From Aotearoamyces nothofagi (Eukaryota; Ascomycota; Leotiomycetes; Leotiales; Tympanidaceae), in NCBI GenBank assembly GCA_015345905.1, contig JADDTR010000016.1, forward strand, positions 128,631 to 192,630: DNA of 64,000 bases, in the 5' to 3' direction. The position numbers and the translations under genes are program-made. The notes beneath the pieces are model-generated. The model saw only the letters and a program-made list of their open reading frames with translations, was not told where the DNA came from and made no database searches. Position 1 is the stretch's first letter; every line of letters begins with the position of its first letter. Positions 21,584-32,295 of the stretch are shown one piece after another.

Positions 21584-24500
21584 CTATCTCTGCCGCTTGC
21601 TCCCCTTCCCACCTCTACCTTTATTCTGTGCTCCCTTGCTTGCACCTGCACTTGCACCTGCAGCACCACCAGCCATCATAACCCGGACTTTGCCTACTGG
21701 GATTATATTTATGCATTCTTCTGCTTTCCAGTTCTTCAATAGCTCCATCTCTCTGGGCCAGATCCTCTCCACGTCCCTACTCTCTTCGTCAACTGCCTTG
21801 CTCCCTGCAGCACTCACCCACCTTCCTAGGATCTCTCTCACTGCTTTCCCCTTCTTTTGTGCTCCTGGCTGCATCTTCGCTTTGTATTTGTACCGGCCCA
21901 TAGCGGCCCATGGCGCACATACCGGGATAGCTTCTAGAATCTCGTCGCCAGGAAGTGGTGTCCCAACAAAGGCATCGAGACTTAACATTTTCTCGGACTC
22001 ATCGTCGTCAAGTGCCTCGACGCCTTCATCAAGCATCAGCTGACGAGCCTTTTCATGCTCTGCCGTCTCCTTCAGGGTCCGCTGGTGCTGTGCGCGACGT
22101 CGTTCTTTTTGGAATGCGAGCTCGGCTTCGTGCTGTGCTTTGGCAGCAGCTTCAGCATCTGCCTTCTCGCGTCCGATGGTTGCACCAATCAGTGTTTGAG
22201 CAGCTATGCGGTCTTCTTCGTCTTGATTCTTATATTTAATAGCAATTTTCTTGGCTTTGCCACGCTTGCCGCGTGGTAGAGGTGTAGGGCCTTTCTTCGG
22301 CTTGTTTGCTGTTTCTAACCTGGTAGTACTAACAGACGGTGCTGGCTCATCCTCATTAGAAAAAATCGTGTCGGCCTTAGCAGATTTCCCATTGTCATTT
22401 GCTACATCTGGTTCTGACTCGGCGGCTTCTTGGGTAATGCTAAGGTCTTGCATATCCTGGCTAGTTGTCTCCACAGCAGGAGAATTCTCAATTTCCTTCG
22501 TCTCGTCCTCTCCTGGAGTCAAGTCATCTTGCCTGTAGGATTGTAGAGGGTTAGCGCGGCCTGTATTTAACTTTATATCTTGCTCTTCATCGCTCTGGTT
22601 ATTATGATTTTCATCATCACTCGAATCGTTAATATCACTATTGTCGTCTTCGTTTCGAGCGCCGTCTGGCACAACGTTCTGGTCTCGATCCGTTTCCGAT
22701 CCTACGACTGTACTGCTATTATCCTGAAGTCTGTGCTTCACATGCTTGGCCTTACTTTCTTCGCTAATGTGAAACATCACTCCAAATCCTAAAAGTAATT
22801 GAGCTGGCGGGAGGAAGTTTTTCTGACCGCGAACTGTAAAGCTACCAGTTGGAAGAAGTTCTCCGGTCTGGGCAGACTTTGAAACTTGGTCTGCGTTCGC
22901 CCACCATGCAGACATGCCAGCCTTTGAATCCCAAGCACTGGACGATGCTACTGCGAGAGTCCCGGCTTGTGACAGCGTAGATGGTGGGATTGGGGCATCG
23001 GGTGTCAAGAAGTTGTTGCGAATTACAATGCTAGATGCGCCGTTTAGATCTGCGTGGACATAGACCTGCAAAATCTGTCAGTACGGAATGACCATATAGT
23101 GAGTCTGTTTCTTACATCTCCTTTCCTAAGATACTTCTTGTATAGCATCTCATTTTGTTGGGCATCGCGTCCTCCAAGCACCAGATATCCATCTGAAGAA
23201 ATGAACCACGTGAATTTTTCAAACCACATTTGCCTTCTGACGGGACGTAAGACTGCCTTCTCCTGCTTAAGACCCTTTTTGAGATCCTGTGCAATCTTCT
23301 GTTCCGTGCTCTTTAGTGCCTTTGATGACGATTGTAACGTCTTCTGCTCCTTAACTGCGGCCGTCCGCTTTTGCTCATAATATTCTCGGGCGTTACTCCA
23401 TGGAGATTCTCCAAGGTTGATATCAATAGTTAATCTGCTATCAATGGTCTTCTTGGGAGCCTCTTTCTTGGGTGCTTCATCTTCACTAACTGATACGTCG
23501 CTATCCGTTTCATAGGCTGAATCCTCGTCATCGACGAACTGTTCTTCATCTAGGAGAAGTGTGATCGTGTTCTCGTGAAGCTTTAAGGGAAGCTTGATGA
23601 TACCAGCAACTGGATTATTCCGCTTTTGCTCTAACTCAATCAACTTGGCAATCTCTACCCAGTCCATGCCTTGAGCAATTAACCCGTTCACAGCATCCAT
23701 AGCTTCCTGTACTCTCTCAACATTGGCTTCAATGGCTCCTGCCTTCTGTACATTGAGTTCTTGTATTTCCTGCAACCCACCCAGGCGCTTTGCCTGGTCT
23801 TGTCTAGCAGCTTCAAGCTTCTTCTTGGCATTTAATTCACGTTCTTGAAGTTTAGACTCTAATTTTTGACCCTCGATCGAAGAGAAAAACTCGTCTACGG
23901 TCTTATTGAAGCCTTCAAATGGCAAAAATGTGCAGCTGGGATCATCCTCGAACTGGCGTGGTCGAAAGGGGTGAAAATCATCATACATAAGCTTAGGTTG
24001 AAGCTCCTGATCTTGTCCGGCACCGAATTGAGCGACGCCTTTGCCCGGTTTGGCAATTATATAGCCCTTTGCCACTTTAGAACTGGTAATCTCATGAATG
24101 ACTCGTTGAGCTTCTTGTAATGCCTCTATAAGGCGGTCTAACAAGGCATCATCTTGTAAAACATCAGATGGCTTTAGTGTAGCGTCGAACCCGGTAACCT
24201 TCATGGCATGGTCTACCAGGAGAGGAGGAAATTCTGTGATTGAAACTGCCAATGCTTTTCTCAATCCATCAGTTGATTTCTTCTTTTGCTTCTTGCCTGC
24301 CACAGGAGCATCGTCTCCCTTATCCGCGGCCTTTTGTAGAGCAGACTGCAAGCGCTCCTTCGTCAATGGTGGAATACCATGATAATTCTGCCTGTCTTCT
24401 AGAGAATATTTGAGGCCAACGCGCAGCTCTTCCTGTCCTTCTCCTTCTGCAACTATTCGGAGTAAGGCTAGTATGTTGAGCTCTTTGTCCGTCAATATGA

Positions 24501-24963
24501 TATTTCCGCTTGCATAAAACTCGAGGAAGAGACGGTACTGGCCGTCACTGAATTGTAACTCTATAATCCGATCCGTACCGACTTGAGAGACAGCCGTGAC
24601 TCGTCTAGTCTTTAGGAACTTTCGTAGTTTGGCCACAAATGCTGAAGGGGCCGCCGCGGTGGCTCTTGAGAAGCTTGTGAGGTGGCAGCGGAAGCCGGAA
24701 TCTATGACCATTTGCTTCTTGTTGTCAGGCTTCGCAAACTTGAGGAGGAATATTTTCTCGATTAAAGGTCAGCAAAGCTTCAGGAAGACTCGCAATCTGG
24801 AGCTGGGCCTTACTGAAGACAGGTCGTAAACGTTAGCCAAGCGCAAGGTGACAAGGCTGCCCGAAAGCTCATGGGCAATGACCTTGATAGGTTAGTGGTG
24901 ATCTCAGTAGAAACAGCTCACCATACTTACCTTAACATCCAGAGAAGAGAATCGTTGCTTCAT
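21584..24963 (-). CDS. RQC2: ribosome quality control protein Rqc2 (NFACT/NEMF family)
   Basis: Exons 24963-24931, 24882-24814, 24756-23116 and 23065-21584 encode 1074 residues; introns are 48, 57 and 50 nt. Rqc2 binds stalled 60S-peptidyl-tRNA complexes with the Ltn1 ubiquitin ligase and directs C-terminal Ala/Thr tailing. It begins MKQRFSSLDVKVIAHELSG with Asp9. VGTDRIIEL supplies Asp96-Arg97, matching the Asp9/Asp98/Arg99 set needed for tailing in yeast Rqc2. Then come a coiled-coil middle, the NFACT-R (DUF814) domain with FEKFTWFISSDGYLVLGGRD and KKYLRKGDVYVHADLNGASS (about 520-610), and a long acidic and Lys-rich region. The C-terminal domain has GDEILEAIPVCAPWAAM and ends in a Gly-rich basic tail. 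Length agrees with fungal homologues. The start exon is only 11 codons, but its sequence is diagnostic. Confidence 0.95.
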
Positions 24964-26650
24964 CTTCGAAGCTTTTAATGAGAATATCTAGCCCTTCAGT
25001 ACACAAAATGTTGCCAAAGCCGATGATGACTTCAGACCCCGCGTAACCGAAGTTTTGCCGACGCTAATTGAGCTCTCCTCTCGACTCCTTTTCGCAAGCT
25101 CGTTGTGAACGAAAGGTACCGGATACTTAAAAATCTTCAGCAAAGTGCATGGATGATCTTTAATATTTTTATGATGGCAAGGAATTATAGTGGCCGTGAA
25201 TCTGCGATGGTTTATTATTGCTAGTCGAGAGTTGAGCAATTCCTGACTCTACACCCCATCTATGGCTGGAGAGTTTATGATATTGGATATATCTATGGAA
25301 CTCCTATTTTTTCCACGTTATTATGTTCTTAAGGATGAGCTGCAACCTTTCAGCGGGTTTATAGCGAACTCTTGTCGTAATAGCGTCAATCTGGAGCGTG
25401 TTGATGGGATCGAGGAATAATGACAATGCTGAGCACGACATTCCTGGTAATGGACAGCAACCCCGCCCCTCCCCCCCTTGTATTTTCAGCAATGTCGTAA
25501 TTATATTTCTAATTAATCTACAAAAGTAAAGTCTTCCCGGTAACTAAACTACTCTCTTATTGGCCTTAAACGTGAATAGAATGCTCCTGTCCATGGTTGG
25601 CGAAATGCGATCTTGCTTTATCCTTCACGGTATCTTTATAAAGCTTCAAATTTTACCGCGATTTCCGTATTGCCTTGGAGCCCTGATCCTGCTAATGACG
25701 AAGAGCCTAATAGTTAGTTGACTTGAAGGCAGAATTGTCGCCAGTATAGCCCAAAAATTCACAACCCGACGCCCTAGAAGGTGTAGAAATGTATGTGCGA
25801 GGACTCCGAAGAGCCAATAATTTGTCAAAACCGGAACCCTGGGGGTCATAAATATCCATCCCCAGGAGCCCAAACCCAACCGAAAATATGCGTGCGAGCC
25901 TTCCTGGGAACCATTAAACCACCAAGTTCGGCGCCCTAGAAGGCTCAGATATTCATGCCCGAGGACTCCTCTAAGCCAAGAAACCTCCAAAATCGAAGTC
26001 CTGCAAGCCATAAATATATATATGCAAGATTCCCAGAGGCTCGAGCCCGATGCCAGGTCCTCGGAGTCGAAAATTCATGCGTGCGAGGACTCCTGTGAGC
26101 CGCTTAAATCGGCACATCGACCGCCTCGCAAGCCTGAATCTTCGCATGCGAGGAAGCCCCCTCGACGCTTCCAAGAATCTAGTTGCATTGTGGAGTCCTG
26201 GATGTGCACACTAAGGTAGGCAGTAGAGAGAAAGGGAGGGGTGGTATCGGTAACATATAACTCTAATAAAGCATTGTGTCCAACTTCGAGTGCCTATAGT
26301 CATAGTCTTCTCCAGTGACAAAGGGCTATCGATCAGGGCCCTCGGTCATAGATATGGACAATATGCATTCATTCAATGACAGATCACTACATATGATTGG
26401 TCTTCCGTGTTGTATACATTTATTATTAGAAAGTATCATTCTTGGTGTAGATATATTTGCAAGATATGCTCATACATGTGTACACCCCTTTATTACTCCA
26501 ACCCTAGAACTCGATAGTACATGAAATGTGAACTGGTATAAATACGCCTATCAATGAAATTTGCAAATATGAGGATGTCTTATCCGCGTCTATCTCTTTG
26601 TATGCTCTGGCAAACGGCCAATCAACTCTTAACTAGACGAGTGGGCACGC
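24964..26650. other. intergenic region between RQC2 start and the ammonium transporter end
   Basis: It is AT-rich overall. The right half contains a decayed tandem repeat (separate entry). RQC2's promoter must lie just right of 24963. A 121-codon minus-strand open frame (25646-26011) is a read-through of the repeat. Confidence 0.5.
25690..26175. repeat. decayed tandem repeat, about 7 copies of a roughly 60-bp unit
   Basis: Recurrent elements are GCCCTAGAAGG (25771 and 25933), an A-rich core such as TAAATATTCATGCG, then GAGGACTCC (25799, 25961, 26085) and GAGCC/AAGCC. The core recurs about every 58-68 bp, with one shorter interval, across roughly 25.78-26.16 kb. Copies are 60-75% alike by eye. 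On the minus strand the repeats read GVLGHEYLSLLGRR, GVLAHTFLHLLGRR and GVLARMNFRLRGPG in different frames. Confidence 0.7.
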
Positions 26651-28255
26651 TTACGGCGTTAACACTGGCTCTGGGGCTCCATCGCCATTGTTGTGGCCCT
26701 TCTCCGCAACGGTATGCTGGTGGTTCTCGCCAGAGTACTTGCTGGCGGCTTCATCGGTGTCATTCAAAACCTCACGGGTCAACTCGACATAATCGTATGC
26801 AAACTCGCCAATCTCGGCATCATCGATGCCCAAGATCTCGGCCTCCTCGGTTGCGCGCAAGCTCAGGCCAGGGATGAGGTTCATGATGAAGAGGATGATA
26901 CAGGTCAGGCCAAATGAGTATGCGCCTCCGGAGACGGAATCGGCGAGTTGGTAACCAAGCTGGATCCAGTTGTGGTTCAACCATCCACCTGGGATGACAC
27001 TGAAACCATCGAGATGTGCTATGTAGTCCGCGGCAAAGAAGGCAGTCAAAATGTTGCCAATGAGACCACCAACGGCGTGCACAGCGAAGATGTCAAGGGC
27101 ATCATCAATACCGAGGACGAACTTGAGCTTGGTTGCATAATTGGCACCTGCTGCTCCCAAGATACCATAGATAACGGAAGCCCAAGCGGGGACAAAACCG
27201 GAACCGGGAGTAATGGCAACGAGTCCCGAAATGACACCAGAGCAGAAACCAACAGTAGACCACTTGCGTTCGAGACGGAAATCGAGCAAACACCAGGTGA
27301 TACCACCTACACAAGCAGCCAAATTGGTAACCATTGCTGCCATGACGGCACGCAAGTTGGCAGCGAGAGCCGAACCGGCATTGAAACCGAACCATCCGAC
27401 CCATAGGAAAATGGTGCCAATAACGACGTGCGTGACATTATGAGGCCGATAGTTCAGCTCGTGGGTACCGTGGCCACGACGTTTTCCAAGCATGACTGAG
27501 TAGGCAAGAGCAGCACAGCCCGAAGAGATATGCACAGGGGTTCCTCCAGCGAAATCGAGACCTCCCATCTTGTAAACCCATCCTGAAGAGTTCCATGTCC
27601 AGCAGGCAATTGGATCATATACGATGGTGGACCAGACGAACATGAAAACCACCGAAGGTAGCATGCGGCCACGCTCAGCAACAGCACCAATGGCCAGAGC
27701 TACGGTAATAGCGGCGAACATGCCCTGGTAAACGGCAAACAAAAGATCTGGAATCTTGCTGGATCCAACAGAGGGCGCACCTAGCACATTTCTGAAGCCG
27801 ATATTTGTGAGATCACCGATATATGGACCAGCACTGTGGGAGAAAGAGAGTGAGTAGCCCCAGAAGAACCATTGAAACGAAACTACGGCAGTAGCCATGA
27901 TCGAAAGCCAAATCAAGGACAAGGCCGACTTTCTGCGGGCGAGACCAGAGTAGAAGAATCTGTTGGTAATTAGTACGAGCCGCTATACAGGGTCCGATTC
28001 TCGAGCACGTACCCCACACCTGGAATCATGAGCAAGACAAGGGCGGTGGAAGTGATCATCCAAGCGATATCACCGGCCTAATGCAGAATTGTCAGCGCTG
28101 GCACGATGCAGAGAACGGAGCTGCTGCTTGTTACTTACATCGTAGAAGATGTTTAGATCGGCATTCAAGGAATCTCCTCCCGTTGCGATGGTGCCATTGT
28201 AGGGGACCTTGATGGTATAGTTGAGGGAATCGAGCAGGGAGCTGATGTCGGTCAT
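26651..28255 (-). CDS. ammonium transporter (Mep/Amt/Rh family), Mep2-like
   Basis: Exons 28255-28139, 28077-28013 and 27959-26651 give 496 residues; introns are 61 and 53 nt. It is a plasma-membrane trimeric channel-type transporter for ammonium uptake. After a short extracellular start (MTDISSLLDSLNYT) it has 11 hydrophobic segments with family motifs: DIAWMITSTALVLLMIPGVG, FFYSGLARRKS, QWFFWGYSL, YDPIACWTWN, DFAGGTPVHISSG and FAVHAVGG. Both pore histidines are present (about His204 and His355). Mep1/Mep3-type fungal proteins carry Glu at the first position, so the twin-His form places this with the high-affinity, Mep2-like group. The cytoplasmic tail has the conserved EEAEILGIDDAEIGEFAYDY segment used in gating. 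Nitrogen-catabolite control by GATA factors is expected for the family, but the upstream DNA has few GATA sites that I could see. Confidence 0.95.
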
Positions 28256-28430
28256 GTTGACAGCAGGCTCACTTGATGTGAGGCTGGTTCCAAAATATAG
28301 GTTGTCGGTAGAAGTAAAGCAGAGTCACACGACCCCAAAAAGGACGAGGTGCGTGTTGAAAGAATTAAGGATATAAATGAAATAGATTCGCGAGGTATCG
28401 CGGCTGTGGCTTGGCTAGTTCCCGTCTGCC

Positions 28431-28456
28431 TGTCGTCGTCGTCGTCGTCGTCGTCT
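28431..28456. repeat. GTC trinucleotide repeat
   Basis: About eight GTC units, then a pyrimidine-rich CTTCTTCTCC tail, in the ammonium transporter upstream region (reads GAC on the gene's strand). Confidence 0.8.
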
Positions 28457-28715
28457 TCTTCTCCTCCTGCTCCTTATTCTCCTTCTTCGTCGTCCTTGTC
28501 TTCGTCGATCACACGGGTCGAGGAAGTCTAGGTAGCATATGCTGTGTGTGATGAGACCTCGGACAGAAGAAGATGGGGAGCGAAGTGGACTTATAGGCCA
28601 GGGCGTGCGTGGGCGTATAGGGACTGCCTTAACGGCTTGGCTACCCTTCTAAGATAGACTAGGCAGGCACCTAAGGCGCTGTAAGATGCTGCTACGGGCG
28701 GGCTACACAAGCCGC

Positions 28716-28742
28716 ACGAGCTAGACGAGCTAGACGAGCTAG
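28716..28742. repeat. ACGAGCTAG x3 repeat
   Basis: Three copies of a 9-bp unit. AGCT is at its centre, so each copy contains a small dyad. Confidence 0.75.
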
Positions 28743-28870
28743 AAGCAATGTGTAAAATTGGAGTGTTGTGTGCGCGCAGCGCCGCAGGAAGTGGCCTGTG
28801 GTGGTGGCTCCAAGGTGGCCCCGAGGTGGCTTGTCAGGCCGCAGACGGAGCGTCCTGGACGCAGTGCAGT

Positions 28871-29046
28871 GGACGCGGTGGACGCGGTGGACGCGGTGGA
28901 CGAACCGGGCGTCGGTGCAGCACGGGCACTGGGAAGCTGCACTCGCTCACTTGCACCGCTCCGCCAGTGTCGATGCCAGCGCCAAGCGTGCTGGGGCGTG
29001 ACGCACCGCAGCGCCGAGCCTGTGGCCGTGGCCGTGGCCGTGGCCG
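28871..29046. repeat. GGACGCGGT and GGCCGT tandem repeats
   Basis: GGACGCGGT occurs 3.5 times at 28871-28902 and GGCCGT four times at 29023-29046, in GC-rich intergenic DNA. Confidence 0.75.
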
Positions 29047-31023
29047 GCAGGCAGGTCTTGCTTTGCTTGCATCGCGGCCCCCAGAGCAGAGCGAGATTGG
29101 TGCCTAATCGGCCGTCGTACCGCCATCAATCGCTAGGCGGCGTCAGGACGTCGGGGGAGATAAGGACGGCGGCCACGCTGGGCCGTCGGCTGGGACAGCG
29201 AGCCACGGAGCGCAACCCCTGCCCGGCCTCCCTACCGCCGCCTGGGAGGGGAGGCCGGGGTCCATCTGGCCGGCCGCCGCCACTGCAAGGAACCCACTCA
29301 CGCCGCACCCTCCTCCCCCTCCCATGCCGCCGTCTTGGCGCGCCGACCAGAAGATAAGCTATCCAGCCAATCAGCCCTGCGCAGCCCGCGTGGGACAGAA
29401 TCGTGCTCGTAAGAAGATGCCTCCAGTCTCGCATCAGGCTCCTGCCTGGGCGAAGGACGAAGTGGCCGTCGCACTGCAGCAGAGGATACGGTCGCGCTGA
29501 CAGGCTGGCAGGCTGGCAGTGCGGGCAGTGCGGGCGGTGCGGTACCCTGACTCCGTGATGAAGCACATTGTCCTGCACGCCATGCTGTGTACGCTGTCTG
29601 CCCGTCGTACTGTATCCTGTCCGGCCAGTCATCCGTCCCGGCCTTTCTCCCATGATACGGAACAGAGCACGAATATCCTCTAGCTGCGATGGTCCTCATC
29701 CGGCATCCCCCCGGAAGTACATTAGGTACCTTATATTCCATCTATCTACTATTTGCAGACCACCACGGTATGATCCAGGAAACACGAGACACGAAAACAC
29801 ACGAGACACGTATTGCTGTTATTCGCATCAGGATTCCTGTATTGCAGAACAATCTACGGCTCGTTGACGGCTTGGCCTCTTCAAGACTATTTATCTATAG
29901 GCCCGGACCTACATGGGTATCATACACTTCAATCTCTATCTTTACAGTATTGGAATGGCCAAGAAATGCTGAGAATCATGATGCCTCCCTATGCCTGCCA
30001 GCCCACCCGCCCACCAACTCTCTGGTAGTCGCAGCGTGTAAGTCTGGTAGAATAGTGGGGAGGTAGCGGACATGTCGAGTACATACTGCACTTTCAATAT
30101 TCTGTCCAGCTACATACTGTATATATCAGTAGCCGACGTGGAATCAGATGCTTCTCGTCGATATCTGAAATATGAAAGGAGCTTCGTCTACTCCGTATGA
30201 TCACCATGATCCCTCCATATATTCCCAGGCACTCTGCAAGCTGAGTATATCTGTCCACCAACCCTGCGGATCTCCTAACCGAGCACACGCCAAGTCGAAG
30301 TGATAGCTCACAAAGCCCTCTGCATGTCATGGTCTCCATGCCAAAAATGCAAACCCAGGGCGTTGGGATAAAGGTAAAGTCTACCGGTGTGTTGAAGAGC
30401 ATGTGGAACAGGATATTGCTGGGGATCCAGTAACAACGGTCTCTTGTCTCACTTCCCCTCCTCGACTTTCAAGCCACTGATGGCCAAGCCATGCGTGTAA
30501 GAATAGAGATGATGCAATAGTATCGACGTCCAAAATTGAAGTCGTCTAGTAATTGCAGATGCAGTGGCTTCTGAATGTGCCCCGGTCCATTGAAAGGGGC
30601 TCGCCAAGGCGTAACAAGGCTCGTTCCTACCGAATCTGCGACTTGTCAATATACCGAGGCGAGGGAGGAATAGGCAGGTGGGCTAGTTATCCTCCAACAC
30701 AAGCCATGATCGAGGGCTTGGCGCACAAGGCCATCCTCAGCAAACCCAACGCCATGCAACTATAGTACTATCATACTATACGGTACGTACAAGTACGTGC
30801 ACTCCTTCTGAAGCAGCGACGGGTTTGGGGTCTCTGGGGTCTCGAAGAGCTTCTGTACCCTATGCGCTTGCTCGGCGTGCCCGTCTCTCCTCCCGAGGAG
30901 TCCGGGTTTAATCAACGGGCAATCATCAATCTTCTTTCAAGGCTTGCCACGACTTCTCTGGCAGAAGCATCCCAGCGAGCCAGCGACTGCCGGTCCACAA
31001 CGTCGGTATACCGAGCAGCCTAC

Positions 31024-31074
31024 CTAGTCACGAGCAGCTAGTCACGAGCAGCTAGTCACGAGCGACGAGCAGCC
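31024..31074. repeat. CTAGTCACGAGCAG x3 repeat
   Basis: A 14-bp unit is repeated three times almost exactly, the last copy running into a second GACGAGCAG. Confidence 0.8.
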
Positions 31075-32295
31075 GGGGTACAGCCCTCGGAAGATGCCTG
31101 CAGAGGTCGCCCCGAACCTCGGAGCGCCGTTGGCATGCTGTTGTTGTATGGTGTTGCTGTGCGGATGCCCCAAAGCATCTGCGTAGGGAGGTGGAGGCAA
31201 TCATGACTCGAGAGGGTTTGAAATTGGAATTGATTTCAGCTGTCTGCATCAAGCCATATCCCGCCGGCCAAGACCCACCTGTGCCGACGCTGCTTGTCGT
31301 GGCCGCAAAGGGAATGGTCTTATCTCCCGCCAAATCTGCCGGCCCAGCCAATCAACACGCCTTTGTTATTGCGTTGATTTCCAACAGCATCGGCAACGAG
31401 GCATGTGCATGCCAAGCGTGCAATGCATGCCATGCACACCATGCGCACCCGGCCTGTACAGGCTGGACGTCCCGGGGGAATGCACTGCGGCTCACTTCCA
31501 ACGTATGCCCCCCCACCACGTGCCTGTCTCTGCCCGACTGGCAGGTCCTGTACTGTACCATGCCTGCGTGCAGGACCCTATCCCTCATATCCAGGCATCC
31601 AATGGTGTGGACGAAGATGCTTCTTCGGTGCTTCTAGCATTGTTCTCTGTGAATATACCACAGGCCACCGCCGTGCCTCTATTCACACAACAATGCACCC
31701 TCGGGCCAGCCATGTGCGACTTACAGTGCAGCACAGCACAGCACAGCCCCGAACAAGCGGCAACGTCTAATCTCGTCCAGACCTGAATACTCCAGGGCAT
31801 TGTTGATTGTTGATAGCTGTTCCCGCTTCTTCCTTGCGACGCCCAACGGCCAACCCGCTTCCAAGTCCCAGGCATGGGTAGCCGACAGGTAGCCGACAGG
31901 CCACCTGGAGGATACGATTCTACACGTGAGTTATGCGGGCTTATGATTTCTTTGCTGGGCCATCAACGTTCTCCATCATACGTAGGTATTGTTACTTCAC
32001 ACAAGGCTTTATTAATTATATTGCGAATGTCATGCACTCGGCCACATCCTCTATATGCTATGCCCGACTAACTATCAGTCCCATTCCCCATCCAAAATTT
32101 GATCTTGAAAATGAACGCCCCAACGCTTCGCTGATGTACGGCCGAGATTATGCTCGTTGTGACAGGACGTAACTCCTGAAAAAAGAAAGAAGGAAAAAAA
32201 TTATAGGTATGGATACATGCATGCACGGGAGCTATTGTGGTGTGCTGTACGAGGGTTATTGTGCCTGAGCAAGCTCTATGTTGATGAATGCAAGC

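Larger units (their letters stand above)
28256..32295. other. gene-poor stretch between ammonium transporter start and SSK2 end
   Basis: The first few hundred bases are the transporter promoter and leader. 28.6-29.6 kb is GC-rich with tandem repeats. 29.7-32.3 kb is mixed. No protein domains were found in any open frame (largest 199 codons, 28758-29357, within repeats). A TACTCCGTA word is at 30189-30197. Confidence 0.5.

Noticed and set aside
21597-22538. Plus-strand open frames inside RQC2
   Set aside because: Antisense shadows of a clearly conserved coding exon.
25646-26011. 121-codon minus-strand open frame with internal repeats
   Set aside because: Explained by read-through of the decayed tandem repeat; adjacent copies lie in other frames, so no single gene is supported, though it is noted as a finding.
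28758-29357. 199-codon plus-strand open frame
   Set aside because: It crosses GGACGCGGT and GGCCGT repeats and has no domain.
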